Shown here piece after piece: positions 6,474 to 14,068 of a stretch of 48,591 bases of DNA (the first letter of the stretch is position 1; each line of letters opens with the position of its first letter). A model generated the notes under the pieces. The model did no database searches and was not told the origin of the DNA. It worked only from the letters and a program-made list of their open reading frames with translations. Location of the stretch: the IMG/VR virus record IMGVR_UViG_3300034018_001336, positions 1-48,591 of that record; one strand, 5' to 3'. A program made the translations under genes and the position numbers. Source of the DNA: a virus.

Positions 6474-8057
6474 TTAGATCGCGAACTCCAACGTGACGTT
6501 GGTGCAGCTGCTGCCAGCCAGCTGGATGAGCGTGCCGGACACGACGGACCAGGTGCCCTGGCCAGCGCCGAACTCGGCATCCCAAGCGGCTTGCAACGCG
6601 ATAACCAGAGCGGCCGGAGTGGCGGAACTGATGCCGGCATTCGCGACGATGTTGTCGTCGCACATGATGCCAGTGGTTCCGATGACATAGCGAGCCGGGT
6701 CGGCATCGTTGATGACAGCGGTGAACTGGATGACGCTCGGGCAGACAGGATCCGCAGAGTTGTAGCTCTGAGCGGGGTTGCCGGGGTCGGCCTCGCAGAC
6801 CGGGATGATCTCGATGCAGCCGCGATCGACCTTGTGGAAAATGGCTTCAAGCCATTCCGGATGCTCGGGCTTCACGGCCAACTGGAAGTCGGCGATGAAC
6901 TTGCCCTTGTTGCCGCGACTGTTGTCGATCGGCTTGCCAGCACAGTCCGCGCCCAAGTCGTTGGTCGCGAACTTCCAACGCCCACCGTAATCCCGAACCA
7001 TGAACGGCATATTCGGGTTCACGGCCTCGGGGCGGAACGGCATCACTCGCAGGGCGCGAGGGTTGTTGATGTAGCTGATCTGGTACTGGGCGCGATCGTA
7101 GTCCTCGTTGAAGACGGACTTGATGCCCTCGGTGGCAGCCACGTTCTTGTACGGCAGCACTAAGGTGTAGTTGCCAGCGGTCGCCGTCGCGTTGAAGCGC
7201 AGCGGGAACTGGAGCACCTTCACCATGAAGTCGCCAACGAAACCCATGAAGCCGTACTTGTAGAACTCCTTGGCGGCCGGGGCGAAAACACCGAAACGCC
7301 AGGCATCGTACAGGGATGCGTTCGTCTTCGAAAGATACCGGAAGGTGTCCTTGTCGGTGTGCAGCTGGAGGGAATCGTATCCGTCCTTGCCGGCCTGAAT
7401 GGCGCCCAAGAAATACTGCCGAGTCACGCGGGACTGGAGGATCTCCGGGGTCAAGCGACCCAGCGAGGCAGCGGTAATCGCGGCCGCGGCGTTGTCGGTC
7501 ACGCGCAGCGTGGTGTAGCCAGCGCCAACCCAAGAGAAGTTGATCGGAGGCAGGCCAGCAGCGCAGGCGAAGGCGTTACCTCCCAGCAGCGAGCTGGAAA
7601 GCTCAGCAGCCTTGCGCTGGAGGTAGTACGTGGTGATCCAGTTCGTCGCGGGGCGAAGAACGTCGTCGATGATCTGACGGAAGTGCTCCTTGGCCTTCGT
7701 CTTCGTCATGATCTGGTCGAAGCACAGGATGTCCGAACCCCATGACTGCTTCTCCAGCGAGTATTCGTTGCGGCTCCAGCCCCAACCGATCTTGTTCTCG
7801 GTAGGGTCGCACGGCTGACCGGTACAGGACGCACCGGTCGGATTCTCCCAAGCTCCAGTCACGTTCGGGAACACGCTGTTGAAGCGGTCGAAACGATGGG
7901 TGGTGCCGGAATACGCGTCGAACGATCCGGTGTTGTAGTATCCGATCATCCCGTCAAACGGGCGGATATCCTTGAGCACTTCCTTGTCGTACACAGGTTC
8001 CTGCGAGACGAGGAAGGAAGCAAACTGCTTACAGCTGATTACATTTCCACTGGCCAT
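6474..8057 (-). CDS. Major capsid protein
   Basis: 527 residues. It is the largest protein of the head cluster and the only good capsid candidate: an N-terminal region (VISCKQFASFLVSQEPVYDK), then a long alpha/beta region with FGVFAPAAKEFYKYGFMGF and the Pro-rich PFRPEAVNPNMPFMVRDYGG, and a beta-rich C-terminus that looks like an insertion or surface domain. It has several Cys pairs (CTGQPC; C near the C-terminus). A strong AGGAGAG ribosome site lies five bases before the ATG, and a 5' hairpin and a 3' UUCG hairpin flank the gene. An HK97 fold is expected from the phage type, not shown directly. It is transcribed opposite to portal and scaffold. Confidence 0.75.
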   Translation of the reverse strand: MASGNVISCKQFASFLVSQEPVYDKEVLKDIRPFDGMIGYYNTGSFDAYSGTTHRFDRFNSVFPNVTGAWENPTGASCTGQPCDPTENKIGWGWSRNEYSLEKQSWGSDILCFDQIMTKTKAKEHFRQIIDDVLRPATNWITTYYLQRKAAELSSSLLGGNAFACAAGLPPINFSWVGAGYTTLRVTDNAAAAITAASLGRLTPEILQSRVTRQYFLGAIQAGKDGYDSLQLHTDKDTFRYLSKTNASLYDAWRFGVFAPAAKEFYKYGFMGFVGDFMVKVLQFPLRFNATATAGNYTLVLPYKNVAATEGIKSVFNEDYDRAQYQISYINNPRALRVMPFRPEAVNPNMPFMVRDYGGRWKFATNDLGADCAGKPIDNSRGNKGKFIADFQLAVKPEHPEWLEAIFHKVDRGCIEIIPVCEADPGNPAQSYNSADPVCPSVIQFTAVINDADPARYVIGTTGIMCDDNIVANAGISSATPAALVIALQAAWDAEFGAGQGTWSVVSGTLIQLAGSSCTNVTLEFAI

Positions 8058-8261
8058 ATTGGCTCTCCTGCCTCGGGGTTTACTTCACCTACCCCTCCGA
8101 GACAACGAGGCAGATTGCAGGTCTGTTAAGACCATCAATCCAACCTCGGTGGCGAGTCCGAGCCGTGGAACCGGCGAACGCCCTTCGGCGCTCTTGGCCA
8201 ACTGGAATAACGCGCCCAGTTCGCGCCCGGTTGACGAAACCAGGCTATGCGTCGTGCGGGA
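8058..8261 (-). promoter_or_regulatory. Long 5' leader of the capsid mRNA with hairpin and strong RBS
   Basis: About 200 bases without a convincing gene. In the minus-strand RNA a stem is formed by 8091-8101 and 8072-8079 (CTC, GGA bulge, GGGGT against ACCCCGAG), close upstream of AGGAGAG (8069-8063) and the capsid ATG. The transcript would start near 8255 from the promoter at 8290-8262. Confidence 0.5.
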
Positions 8262-8290
8262 AGCGTGCTAGCGGCTCTTCCGAGTGTCAA
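8262..8290 (-). promoter_or_regulatory. Promoter for the capsid operon
   Basis: On the minus strand: TTGACA (8290-8285), 17 bases, CACGCT (8267-8262). Perfect -35 and ideal spacing; the -10 keeps only the A at position 2 and T at position 6, as do other promoters of this phage. It lies across the end of the RHH gene and points to the capsid gene. Confidence 0.5.
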
Positions 8291-8462
8291 CGCGTTTCTT
8301 GGAGGACTCGATCGCACGATCATGCTCGCACCGCAAGACATGGTCCTCGATCGCAATGATCAGCACCGCAGTTTTCGTCCGGCGGGCTCGAATCGCCTCA
8401 TCTTCCAGCATCTGGGCCACCTCAATCGGCAACCGGTAGCTCACTCGAATCGTGTTACTCAT
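8268..8462 (-). CDS. Ribbon-helix-helix (CopG/Arc type) transcription regulator
   Basis: 64 residues. MSNTIRVSYRLPIEVAQMLE gives the DNA-binding beta strand and first helix; RRTKTAVLIIAIEDHV gives the turn and second helix, the standard pattern of CopG/Arc dimers. The last 20 residues are basic. The ATG at 8462 lies seven bases after a -10 element, so the mRNA should be leaderless. The gene is divergent from the helicase operon and a perfect palindrome (8485-8498) sits between them, so it likely represses its own gene and/or the helicase operon. Confidence 0.75.
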   Translation of the reverse strand: MSNTIRVSYRLPIEVAQMLEDEAIRARRTKTAVLIIAIEDHVLRCEHDRAIESSKKRVDTRKSR

Positions 8463-8469
8463 GCCGGCG

Positions 8470-8514
8470 AGTGTGCAGCTTGTGCTTGACACGTCAAGCC
8501 GCAGAACGCAGCCT
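8470..8514. promoter_or_regulatory. Crossing divergent promoters sharing one palindromic operator
   Basis: CTTGAC-AC-GTCAAG (8485-8498) is a perfect 6-bp inverted repeat. Plus strand: TTGACA (8486-8491), 17 bases, CAGCCT (8509-8514), ten bases to the helicase ATG at 8525. Minus strand: TTGACG (8497-8492), 16 bases, CACACT (8475-8470), seven bases to the RHH ATG at 8462. The two -35 elements interlock in the palindrome, so two polymerases could not bind together, and an RHH dimer bound here would cover both. Confidence 0.65.
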
Positions 8515-8524
8515 GCGGCTCACG

Positions 8525-9907
8525 ATGGAACTGCGCCCCTACCAAAACCAGCTTGCTCAGGATATCCGCTCTGCGTTCGGGTCTGGCGCCAAACGGCCGC
8601 TGGCGGTAAGCCCCACTGGATCCGGCAAGACTGTCCTCTTCAGTTACATCACCTCGCAGGTCCTGCAACGCGGATCCCGGGTGATTATCGTGGCGCATCG
8701 GAAGGAAATCCTTGAGCAGATCGGCGCCACACTGAAGCGCGTCAACGTGCCGCACGGATTCATCCAGTCCGGAAAATTCATGGCTCAACAATCTGCCATG
8801 GTCGCCTCGATCCAGACGCTCGCCCGCCGGTTCGACAAAGTCCCCGAACCCGACCTGGTCATCATCGACGAGGCGCATCACGCGGTCTCGAAGTCCTACA
8901 TCGAGATGTTCGCGACCTGGCCGAAAGCCAAGTTCATCGGCGTCACGGCGACCCCAGAGCGTCTCGACGGCAAAGGTCTCGGTGCCGTGTTCGATCGCAT
9001 GGTCATGGGGCCTACCGTGGGCTGGCTCATCGACAACGGATTCCTTGCCCGGCCGGTCTACTACGCTCCCCGGGAGGCTGTGGATCTCTCAAGCGTCTCG
9101 AAGCTCGCCGGCGATTACAATCTCGGTGAGGCGGCCGAGGTAATCGACACCCCAAAAATAACCGGCGACGCGGTAACGCACTACCGGCGCTTTTGCCCAA
9201 ACCAGCGGGCGGTGGCCTTCTGCATCTCCGTCGCTCACTCGCAGCACGTTGCGGCACAGTTTGAAGCCGCTGGCGTCCCGGCAGCGTCGATCGACGGCCA
9301 GCTGGATCAGGAAACCCGCAAGAAGCGCGTGGAAGACCTGACGGCCGGCCGGATCCTGGTTCTGACCAGCTGCGAGTTGATCTCCGAGGGGTTCGATCTC
9401 CCCACGGTCAACGCGGCTATTCTTCTTCGGCCCACTCATTCGTTGTCCATGCACTTGCAGCAGCTGGGTCGTGCTCTCAGACCCTACCCCGGCAAGACTC
9501 ACGCTGTCATCCTCGACCACGTAGGAAACTGCCTGCGTCACGGCTTGGCCGAGCAGGACCGCGACTGGGACCTCGAAGGGCGCGAGAAGCGCAAGGCTAA
9601 ATCCAAGCCGGTCGAAACCAAGCAGTGTTCGAAGTGCTTCGCAATCTTTGCCGGCACCGCCTGCCCGCAGTGCGGATCCGAACGCGAGATCGCTCCTCGT
9701 GAGATTGACGAGGTCGATGGCGAGCTTCAGCGCCTGTCCATCGAGGACATCGCCAAGAAGCGCGACGAACGCCGCGAGGAAGGAATGTGTCGGACTCTGG
9801 AAGATTTCCGTGCCCTTGCCGCACGGCGTGGCTACAAACCGGGATGGGCTTTCTTCCGCTGGAAAGCACGCTCCCGCAAGACCAGTCTACTTACCTCCAT
9901 CCTGTGA
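8525..9907 (+). CDS. SF2 DEAH-box DNA helicase with C-terminal zinc ribbon
   Basis: 460 residues; ATG at 8525 begins MELRPYQ, the usual Q-like start of this family. Motif I SPTGSGKT is at about residue 30, the DEAH box near 114, VTATPERLDG near 139, and motif VI QLGRALRP near 313. CSKC and CPQC around residues 367-384 make a zinc ribbon. Such SSL2/RAD25-like helicases are frequent in phage replication modules, where they unwind DNA or branched intermediates. No SD sequence is seen; a TTGACA promoter places the transcript start about four bases before the ATG. The stop overlaps the next gene (GTGA). Confidence 0.9.
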   Translation: MELRPYQNQLAQDIRSAFGSGAKRPLAVSPTGSGKTVLFSYITSQVLQRGSRVIIVAHRKEILEQIGATLKRVNVPHGFIQSGKFMAQQSAMVASIQTLARRFDKVPEPDLVIIDEAHHAVSKSYIEMFATWPKAKFIGVTATPERLDGKGLGAVFDRMVMGPTVGWLIDNGFLARPVYYAPREAVDLSSVSKLAGDYNLGEAAEVIDTPKITGDAVTHYRRFCPNQRAVAFCISVAHSQHVAAQFEAAGVPAASIDGQLDQETRKKRVEDLTAGRILVLTSCELISEGFDLPTVNAAILLRPTHSLSMHLQQLGRALRPYPGKTHAVILDHVGNCLRHGLAEQDRDWDLEGREKRKAKSKPVETKQCSKCFAIFAGTACPQCGSEREIAPREIDEVDGELQRLSIEDIAKKRDERREEGMCRTLEDFRALAARRGYKPGWAFFRWKARSRKTSLLTSIL

Positions 9908-10275
9908 CCGAATCCGAACTCCAAGCTCTCATCCTCCGCGCCGCTGGTTCCAAACCCCACGTCCGCGTGTTCCGCAACCAGGTCGGCGAGGGATACGTCG
10001 GCAAGGCCCTGCGCGATCCTGAAGGCGTCTTCCTGATGGACGCCCGTCATGTCCGTATGGGCCTGTTTCCCGGGTCCGGCGACCTCATCGGCTGGCGCAC
10101 CCTAACCGTTACACCCGACATGGTCGGCAAACCGATCGCCCAATTCCTCTCTATCGAAGTCAAAACCCCCACCGGCAAGGTCCGGCCAGACCAGATCAAC
10201 TGGCTCGACCAGATCAACGCCGCCGGCGGCCTCGCCATCATCGCCCGCTCAATTTCCGACACCGACAACCTGTGA
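9904..10275 (+). CDS. VRR-NUC domain nuclease
   Basis: 123 residues from the GTG at 9904, which overlaps the helicase stop (GTGA). The VRR-NUC core is visible: an N-terminal E-containing helix (TESELQALILRAAG), RNQVGEGYVGKA, the D of FPGSGDLIGW, then SIEVKTPTGKVRPDQ with the E-V-K catalytic triad, and a Gln-containing helix. VRR-NUC proteins cut branched or structured DNA and often sit beside SF2 helicases in phage replication modules, which is the case here. An upstream ATG (9787) would overlap the helicase gene and adds an unlikely N-terminus. Confidence 0.85.
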   Translation: MTESELQALILRAAGSKPHVRVFRNQVGEGYVGKALRDPEGVFLMDARHVRMGLFPGSGDLIGWRTLTVTPDMVGKPIAQFLSIEVKTPTGKVRPDQINWLDQINAAGGLAIIARSISDTDNL

Positions 10276-10469
10276 ACAACCCAACCCTCCGCGCCAACAC
10301 CATTACCCAGGCGCTCACTCAGACCGCCCCTAAACACCTCTCACCCGAAGCCACCTACCGCTTCTACGAGCGTCTCGGCATGATCTGCGGCGACAAACCA
10401 GCCACACCTGAACAACTCCAGACGGCCCTCCTTGAGGCCAACGAATACGACCTGAACTCCGAGGACTGA
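10272..10469 (+). CDS. Small hypothetical protein in the replication operon
   Basis: 65 residues from a GTG that overlaps the VRR-NUC stop (GTGA). Acidic at the C-terminus, mostly helical (PEATYRFYERLGMICG). Function unknown. Confidence 0.65.
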   Translation: MNNPTLRANTITQALTQTAPKHLSPEATYRFYERLGMICGDKPATPEQLQTALLEANEYDLNSED

Positions 10470-10498
10470 CACCTCCTCACAACCCCCTACAAGCACCC

Positions 10499-12718
10499 AT
10501 GGAACTCCACGAACTCGCGGACGCACTCGCTGTCCGCGTTGAAGAACTCTGCACGCAACTCCTCCCCGCTGGCCGCCGCATCGGCACCCAGTGGGTCATC
10601 GGCAACGTCTTCGGCGACTCCGGCGACTCTCTGTACGTCGAACTCCAAGGCCCCAAGCAGGGCCTCTGGTACGACCACGCTGCTGGTGAGGGTGGCGATC
10701 TCCTGGCCCTCGTCGCCCAGAACCAGACACTCCCCATCGGCCGGGCAGCCGCCTGGGCTCGCCAATTCCTCGGCATCCGCGACGACTACCAGCCCACCCA
10801 GCGCTCGTTCGATCCCCTCAAGCACGGTCACCGCAACGACGCCTCCCAGCCCTACCGCTACGGCACCGCCGCCTGGCCATACCACAACCCGGACGGCACG
10901 ATCCACGCCTACGTCGTCCGGTTCGACCTCCCCGACGGCTCCAAGGACGTCCGCCCCCTCCGGCTCCTCCCGCCCGAAAACCAACTCCCCGACCCGCTCA
11001 ACCCCCGCCACTGGCGCTGGAAGGGCTGGCCCAACCCCGACCCGGTCCCTCTCTTCAACCTCCACCTCCTCACCCGGCGCCCGAACGACCCGGTCCTCAT
11101 CGTAGAGGGCGAGAAAACCGCTGTCGCCGCTTCCAAGCTCTTCCCCTCCCACGTCGTCATCACCTGGCAGGGCGGCTCCAAGCGGGTCGGCCGTGCGGTC
11201 CTCGATCCCCTGCTGGATCGCACCACCCCGATCATCCTGTGGCCCGACCACGACAAACCCGGCCGGGACGCCATGGTCTACCTGAAAGCCCGCCTGCCAG
11301 CTGCCCGCGTCGTCACTCTCCCGTCCTCCCTCCCCGACGGCTGGGACCTCGCTGACCCCATACCTCCTGACATCTCCATCCAGGGCCTCCTCGACGCAGC
11401 TGGCGATCTCCCACGGCCGGTTCCCGCTCAACCGGCGCCCGCATCTCAAAACCCGCTCGACGACCTCCATTACGATCCGAACTCCGGCCAGTGGTGGACC
11501 CGCAACGCCTGGGGCGATTACGCCCAGATCAACGGTGAGCGTGTCCGTACCCTCTTCACCGAGTCCGGCGTCTCCCCCACCAAGGACCAAACCGGCGCCT
11601 CCGACGTGGACCGCGAACTCCTCCGCCGCACCCGCGATACCCTGATCGAATACGCCGGCCCACTCGCAGGTCACCGCGCCGGCCTCTACGGCACGATCCT
11701 CGTAACCCGCTCCGTCGTCCCGCTCCCGGCTGTCCCTGGCGACTGTTCCCGCCTCCAGACCTACCTCCACAACCTCCTCGACCAGAACGACGACCAGTAC
11801 TGGCGCCTCATCTACTGGCTCTCCCTCCGTCGCCAAGCCGTCCTGACCGGCACCTGGCGATCATCGCAGGCCCTCGCCCTCGTCGGCCCCGCCGCGTGCG
11901 GCAAGTCCTTCGTCCAGTCCGCCGTCATCACCCGGCTCCTCGGCGGCCGCATCGCCAAGCCATACCGTTACATGTCTGGCGCCACCGATTTCAACGGCGA
12001 CCTCTTCACCTCCGAACACCTCTGCATCGAGGACGAGGCCCCCGGCCGCGACATCCACTCCCGGCGCACCCTCGGGTCCAACATCAAATCCATGCTCTTC
12101 GCCCAGAACCAGTCCTGCCACCCCAAGAACCGCCAAGCCATCACTCTCCGCCCCATCTGGGCCATGTCCATCTCCCTCAACGACGAACCTGAGAACCTCC
12201 AAGTCCTCCCCCCGCTCGACCCATCCCTGATGGACAAGCTCATCATCCTCCGCTGCGTCCGCCAGACCCTCCCCTGGCCCGGCGAAGAAATCGCCATCCT
12301 CAAGGACATCCTCGATACCGAACTCTCCGCCTTCGCCCACTACCTCGACGGCCTCACCGTGCCTGACCACCTCGTCGAACCCCGCTGCGGCCTCAAGGCC
12401 TACCAGCACCCAGCCATCCTCGAAGAACTCATGCAGCTGTCGCCAGAGCACCAACTCATCGGCCTCATCGACACCGTGATCTTCGAGAACGAGTTCCTCA
12501 CCTGGAAAGGCACCGCCTCGGACCTGGAAACCGCTTTACGTGACTCCAAGTATTCCCGCGAGGCCGACCGCCTCTTCCGCTTCAATACCGCCTGCGGAGT
12601 GTACCTCGCACGGCTCCATGAGCAGGATTCAGAGCGCATCAAGAAGACGAAATCGAACGGCAAGGTCCGCTGGTCGATCACTCCGCCAACTGGATCGAAC
12701 GCCTCCGTGTGGGCCTGA
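10499..12718 (+). CDS. Primase-helicase (TOPRIM plus SF3/D5-like ATPase)
   Basis: 739 residues. Residues 1-100 resemble the N-terminal part of phage primases (LWYDHAAGEGGDLLALVA) but without the CHC2 zinc cysteines. A TOPRIM domain follows at about 195-285 (VLIVEGEKTAVAAS, then ILWPDHDKPGRDA). The C-terminal ATPase has Walker A GPAACGKS near 462, Walker B LCIEDEA near 507 and a sensor-like SISLNDEP. It should prime and unwind DNA at the phage origin, with host polymerase doing synthesis. Third codon positions are overwhelmingly C, much more than in the structural genes, and this creates long false frames on the other strand. Confidence 0.85.
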   Translation: MELHELADALAVRVEELCTQLLPAGRRIGTQWVIGNVFGDSGDSLYVELQGPKQGLWYDHAAGEGGDLLALVAQNQTLPIGRAAAWARQFLGIRDDYQPTQRSFDPLKHGHRNDASQPYRYGTAAWPYHNPDGTIHAYVVRFDLPDGSKDVRPLRLLPPENQLPDPLNPRHWRWKGWPNPDPVPLFNLHLLTRRPNDPVLIVEGEKTAVAASKLFPSHVVITWQGGSKRVGRAVLDPLLDRTTPIILWPDHDKPGRDAMVYLKARLPAARVVTLPSSLPDGWDLADPIPPDISIQGLLDAAGDLPRPVPAQPAPASQNPLDDLHYDPNSGQWWTRNAWGDYAQINGERVRTLFTESGVSPTKDQTGASDVDRELLRRTRDTLIEYAGPLAGHRAGLYGTILVTRSVVPLPAVPGDCSRLQTYLHNLLDQNDDQYWRLIYWLSLRRQAVLTGTWRSSQALALVGPAACGKSFVQSAVITRLLGGRIAKPYRYMSGATDFNGDLFTSEHLCIEDEAPGRDIHSRRTLGSNIKSMLFAQNQSCHPKNRQAITLRPIWAMSISLNDEPENLQVLPPLDPSLMDKLIILRCVRQTLPWPGEEIAILKDILDTELSAFAHYLDGLTVPDHLVEPRCGLKAYQHPAILEELMQLSPEHQLIGLIDTVIFENEFLTWKGTASDLETALRDSKYSREADRLFRFNTACGVYLARLHEQDSERIKKTKSNGKVRWSITPPTGSNASVWA

Positions 12719-13271
12719 AAAACGGAAAACAGGGTGAGGGTCATTTTGAAATCCAGTGAAAGTAAGCCTCCCCCCTCACCCTCCGTTTTTGCCTTGGTCC
12801 TAAGGCTTTTTGGAACGCTTGTCATGACAAAAGTAGGGGGGGGCGAGGGTCGCGTTAAAATTGACGGCGGGGCGGCGGCGGAGACTGGCGGAGCCGGCGG
12901 ACGGCCACTGGACAATGCGGAACCATTAAGTTGTACTTTACCCTCACACCCCCCTACCAGTAGAACAAAAAAGCCTAAGAATCAGGGCGAAAACGCAGGG
13001 TGAGGGTAAGGCCATACCCTCACTGGCACCCCTGTACTACCCCTCTGATAAAGCGTTCTATGTCGGTTTGGAAAATGGCCTAGGTATTTGGGAGGGGGTC
13101 CCGTATCCGATCCGGTGCCGGGGCGGTCCCTACCGGGGGCAGGGGGTGGGGACGGTCTGGGCCGCAAAGGAATCCCTTTGAGTCCCTGGGCGGCCGGGCT
13201 CCATCCTTTACCAGGCGCGCAGCCATCCGTCGGCATCCTGCGCGGCGTCCTGGTCGGCACACCTCGCAGTG
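12719..13271. other. Candidate replication origin, G-rich with iterated GGGTGAGGG elements
   Basis: About 550 bases without a convincing gene, right after the primase-helicase. An element AAAAC-(0-2)-AGGGTGAGGG occurs at 12726-12740, inverted at about 12770-12790, and at about 12990-13006; shorter TACCCTCA forms occur near 12939 and 13015 on the other strand. AGGCTTTTT (12804) and AAAAAGCCT (12969) form a distant inverted repeat. G-runs at 12836-12843 and at 13120-13151 (four runs of 4-5 G) could form quadruplexes. The strand changes from C-rich coding to G-rich here. Origin function is inferred from repeats, position and composition. Confidence 0.45.
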
Positions 13272-13613
13272 CTAGGGATCTAAGTCCGGGAGGCTGGGAC
13301 CTGGGGAGACATCGACCAGGACAGCCTGACGCTTTCCACCAGGGGAGGAGGCTGGGCGCTTTGTCCATCCGATCAGGTCGAGTAGTTGGGCTTGGACTGA
13401 GACCAGGGCTTTGGCAGCTGAGATCCGGTCTGGCGCTGGGGCGCTGGTATCGGTGGCCAGTTCGCCCATGTCGGCCGCGACTCGGCGCAAACGGAGAACC
13501 ATTTGGCCTGGCATTGTTGCCCTCGCAACTGAGAGGACCGTCCCCATGCGCGCACCTCTCCTTTCCAACGCTCCCGGCTTCAGGTTGGGGTCGATTTTTT
13601 CGAGTCTCGGCAT
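13272..13613 (-). CDS. Lone minus-strand protein of 113 residues, possible small terminase subunit
   Basis: Starts MPRLEKIDPNLKPGALERRG at 13613. The middle (MVLRLRRVAADMGELA, then PDRISAAKALVSVQ) is helical; the last 30 residues are Pro/Ser-rich. The RIxAAKAL-type helix recalls small terminase subunits, and none is found next to the large subunit, but this is a weak resemblance. A promoter-like TTGAAA (13646-13641), 16 bases, CATTGT (13624-13619) ends five bases before the ATG, and TGACTGAC is repeated over it. It could instead be a regulator. Confidence 0.5.
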   Translation of the reverse strand: MPRLEKIDPNLKPGALERRGARMGTVLSVARATMPGQMVLRLRRVAADMGELATDTSAPAPDRISAAKALVSVQAQLLDLIGWTKRPASSPGGKRQAVLVDVSPGPSLPDLDP

Positions 13614-13630
13614 GACTGACAATGACTGAC
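13613..13630. promoter_or_regulatory. Paired TGACTGAC motif at the start of the 13613 gene
   Basis: TGACTGAC occurs at 13613-13620 and 13623-13630, ten bases (one helical turn) apart, covering the -10 region and start codon of the minus-strand gene. The same octamer lies just before the recT ATG (24665-24658, minus). It is a candidate operator for a shared regulator. Confidence 0.4.
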
Positions 13631-13689
13631 AGCACCACGATTTCAACCAATGTTTACCGAGGTTTTCCGTAAAATCTCACACTGAGGAG

Positions 13690-13718
13690 TTGACACGGAA
13701 AGCGTTTTATGGCAGGCT
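13690..13718 (+). promoter_or_regulatory. Promoter of the middle plus-strand operon
   Basis: TTGACA (13690-13695), 17 bases, CAGGCT (13713-13718), then ten bases to the ATG at 13729. Same layout as the helicase promoter at 8486-8514, differing by one base in the -10 element. A start about seven bases past the -10 would leave a four-base leader. Confidence 0.6.
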
Positions 13719-13728
13719 GTGCCCCGTA

Positions 13729-13845
13729 ATGAAACCCACCACCCGAAAACGAATCGCCCAGGCGCTCCTTGCCCTGGCCATCGTCGCCCTGGTCATCGCC
13801 CAAGGCCTCCTGGAATCCTCCCAAGGCTTCACACCCAACCACTGA
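13729..13845 (+). CDS. 38-residue membrane peptide, first gene of the operon
   Basis: Lys/Arg-rich start (MKPTTRKRIAQ) followed by one hydrophobic segment (ALLALAIVALVIAQGLL) and a short polar tail, so a single-pass membrane peptide. No SD; its ATG follows a good promoter by ten bases. Ends five bases before the next ATG. Function unknown; as the first product of an operon it could act early on the host envelope. Confidence 0.6.
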   Translation: MKPTTRKRIAQALLALAIVALVIAQGLLESSQGFTPNH

Positions 13846-13849
13846 ACCA

Positions 13850-14068
13850 ATGAAACTCCTGTACACCATCCTCGACAGCGCCGGCCCCACGACCTACCAC
13901 GGCGGCCGCGCAGCTGCAGCGCTCGATGTTATCCACCGCCTGAACGGCACTGGCCCCCGCAGCCTGACAGGCTCCGAGATCGTCGCAGCGCTTACCAGGT
14001 CCTCCCGTGTTTGGATCCTCACTGAGTCCGGCCGGGAGATCTCCGTTGACTGGCAGGAGCTCGAATGA
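13850..14068 (+). CDS. Small hypothetical protein
   Basis: 72 residues from ATG 13850, four bases after the previous stop. Sequence MKLLYTILDSAGPTTYHGGR and a final VDWQELE look like a small alpha/beta fold. Its stop is followed by the first double-hairpin element. Function unknown. Confidence 0.65.
   Translation: MKLLYTILDSAGPTTYHGGRAAAALDVIHRLNGTGPRSLTGSEIVAALTRSSRVWILTESGREISVDWQELE

Noticed and set aside
8135-8359. Frames on both strands in the capsid leader
   Set aside because: Low-quality composition, no starts with RBS, and the minus one overlaps the RHH gene and the capsid promoter.
10487-11836. A 449-residue open frame on the minus strand
   Set aside because: It is antisense to the primase-helicase, rich in Gly/Glu/Val from C-ending codons read backwards, and has no recognisable motif.
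12734-13003. 89-residue plus frame after the primase-helicase
   Set aside because: Pro/Ser/Gly-rich, starts inside a GGGTGAGGG repeat and covers the iterons; no family resemblance. Better explained as origin DNA.
13080-13262. 60-residue minus frame, with an internal ATG near 13226
   Set aside because: Arg/Pro-rich, lies over the G-runs, no RBS or coupling. Kept as origin sequence.
12982-13650. 222-residue minus frame over the origin region
   Set aside because: Composition like a GC shadow (Pro, Arg, Gly, Ser); the shorter frame 13272-13613 in another phase looks more protein-like and has a promoter.
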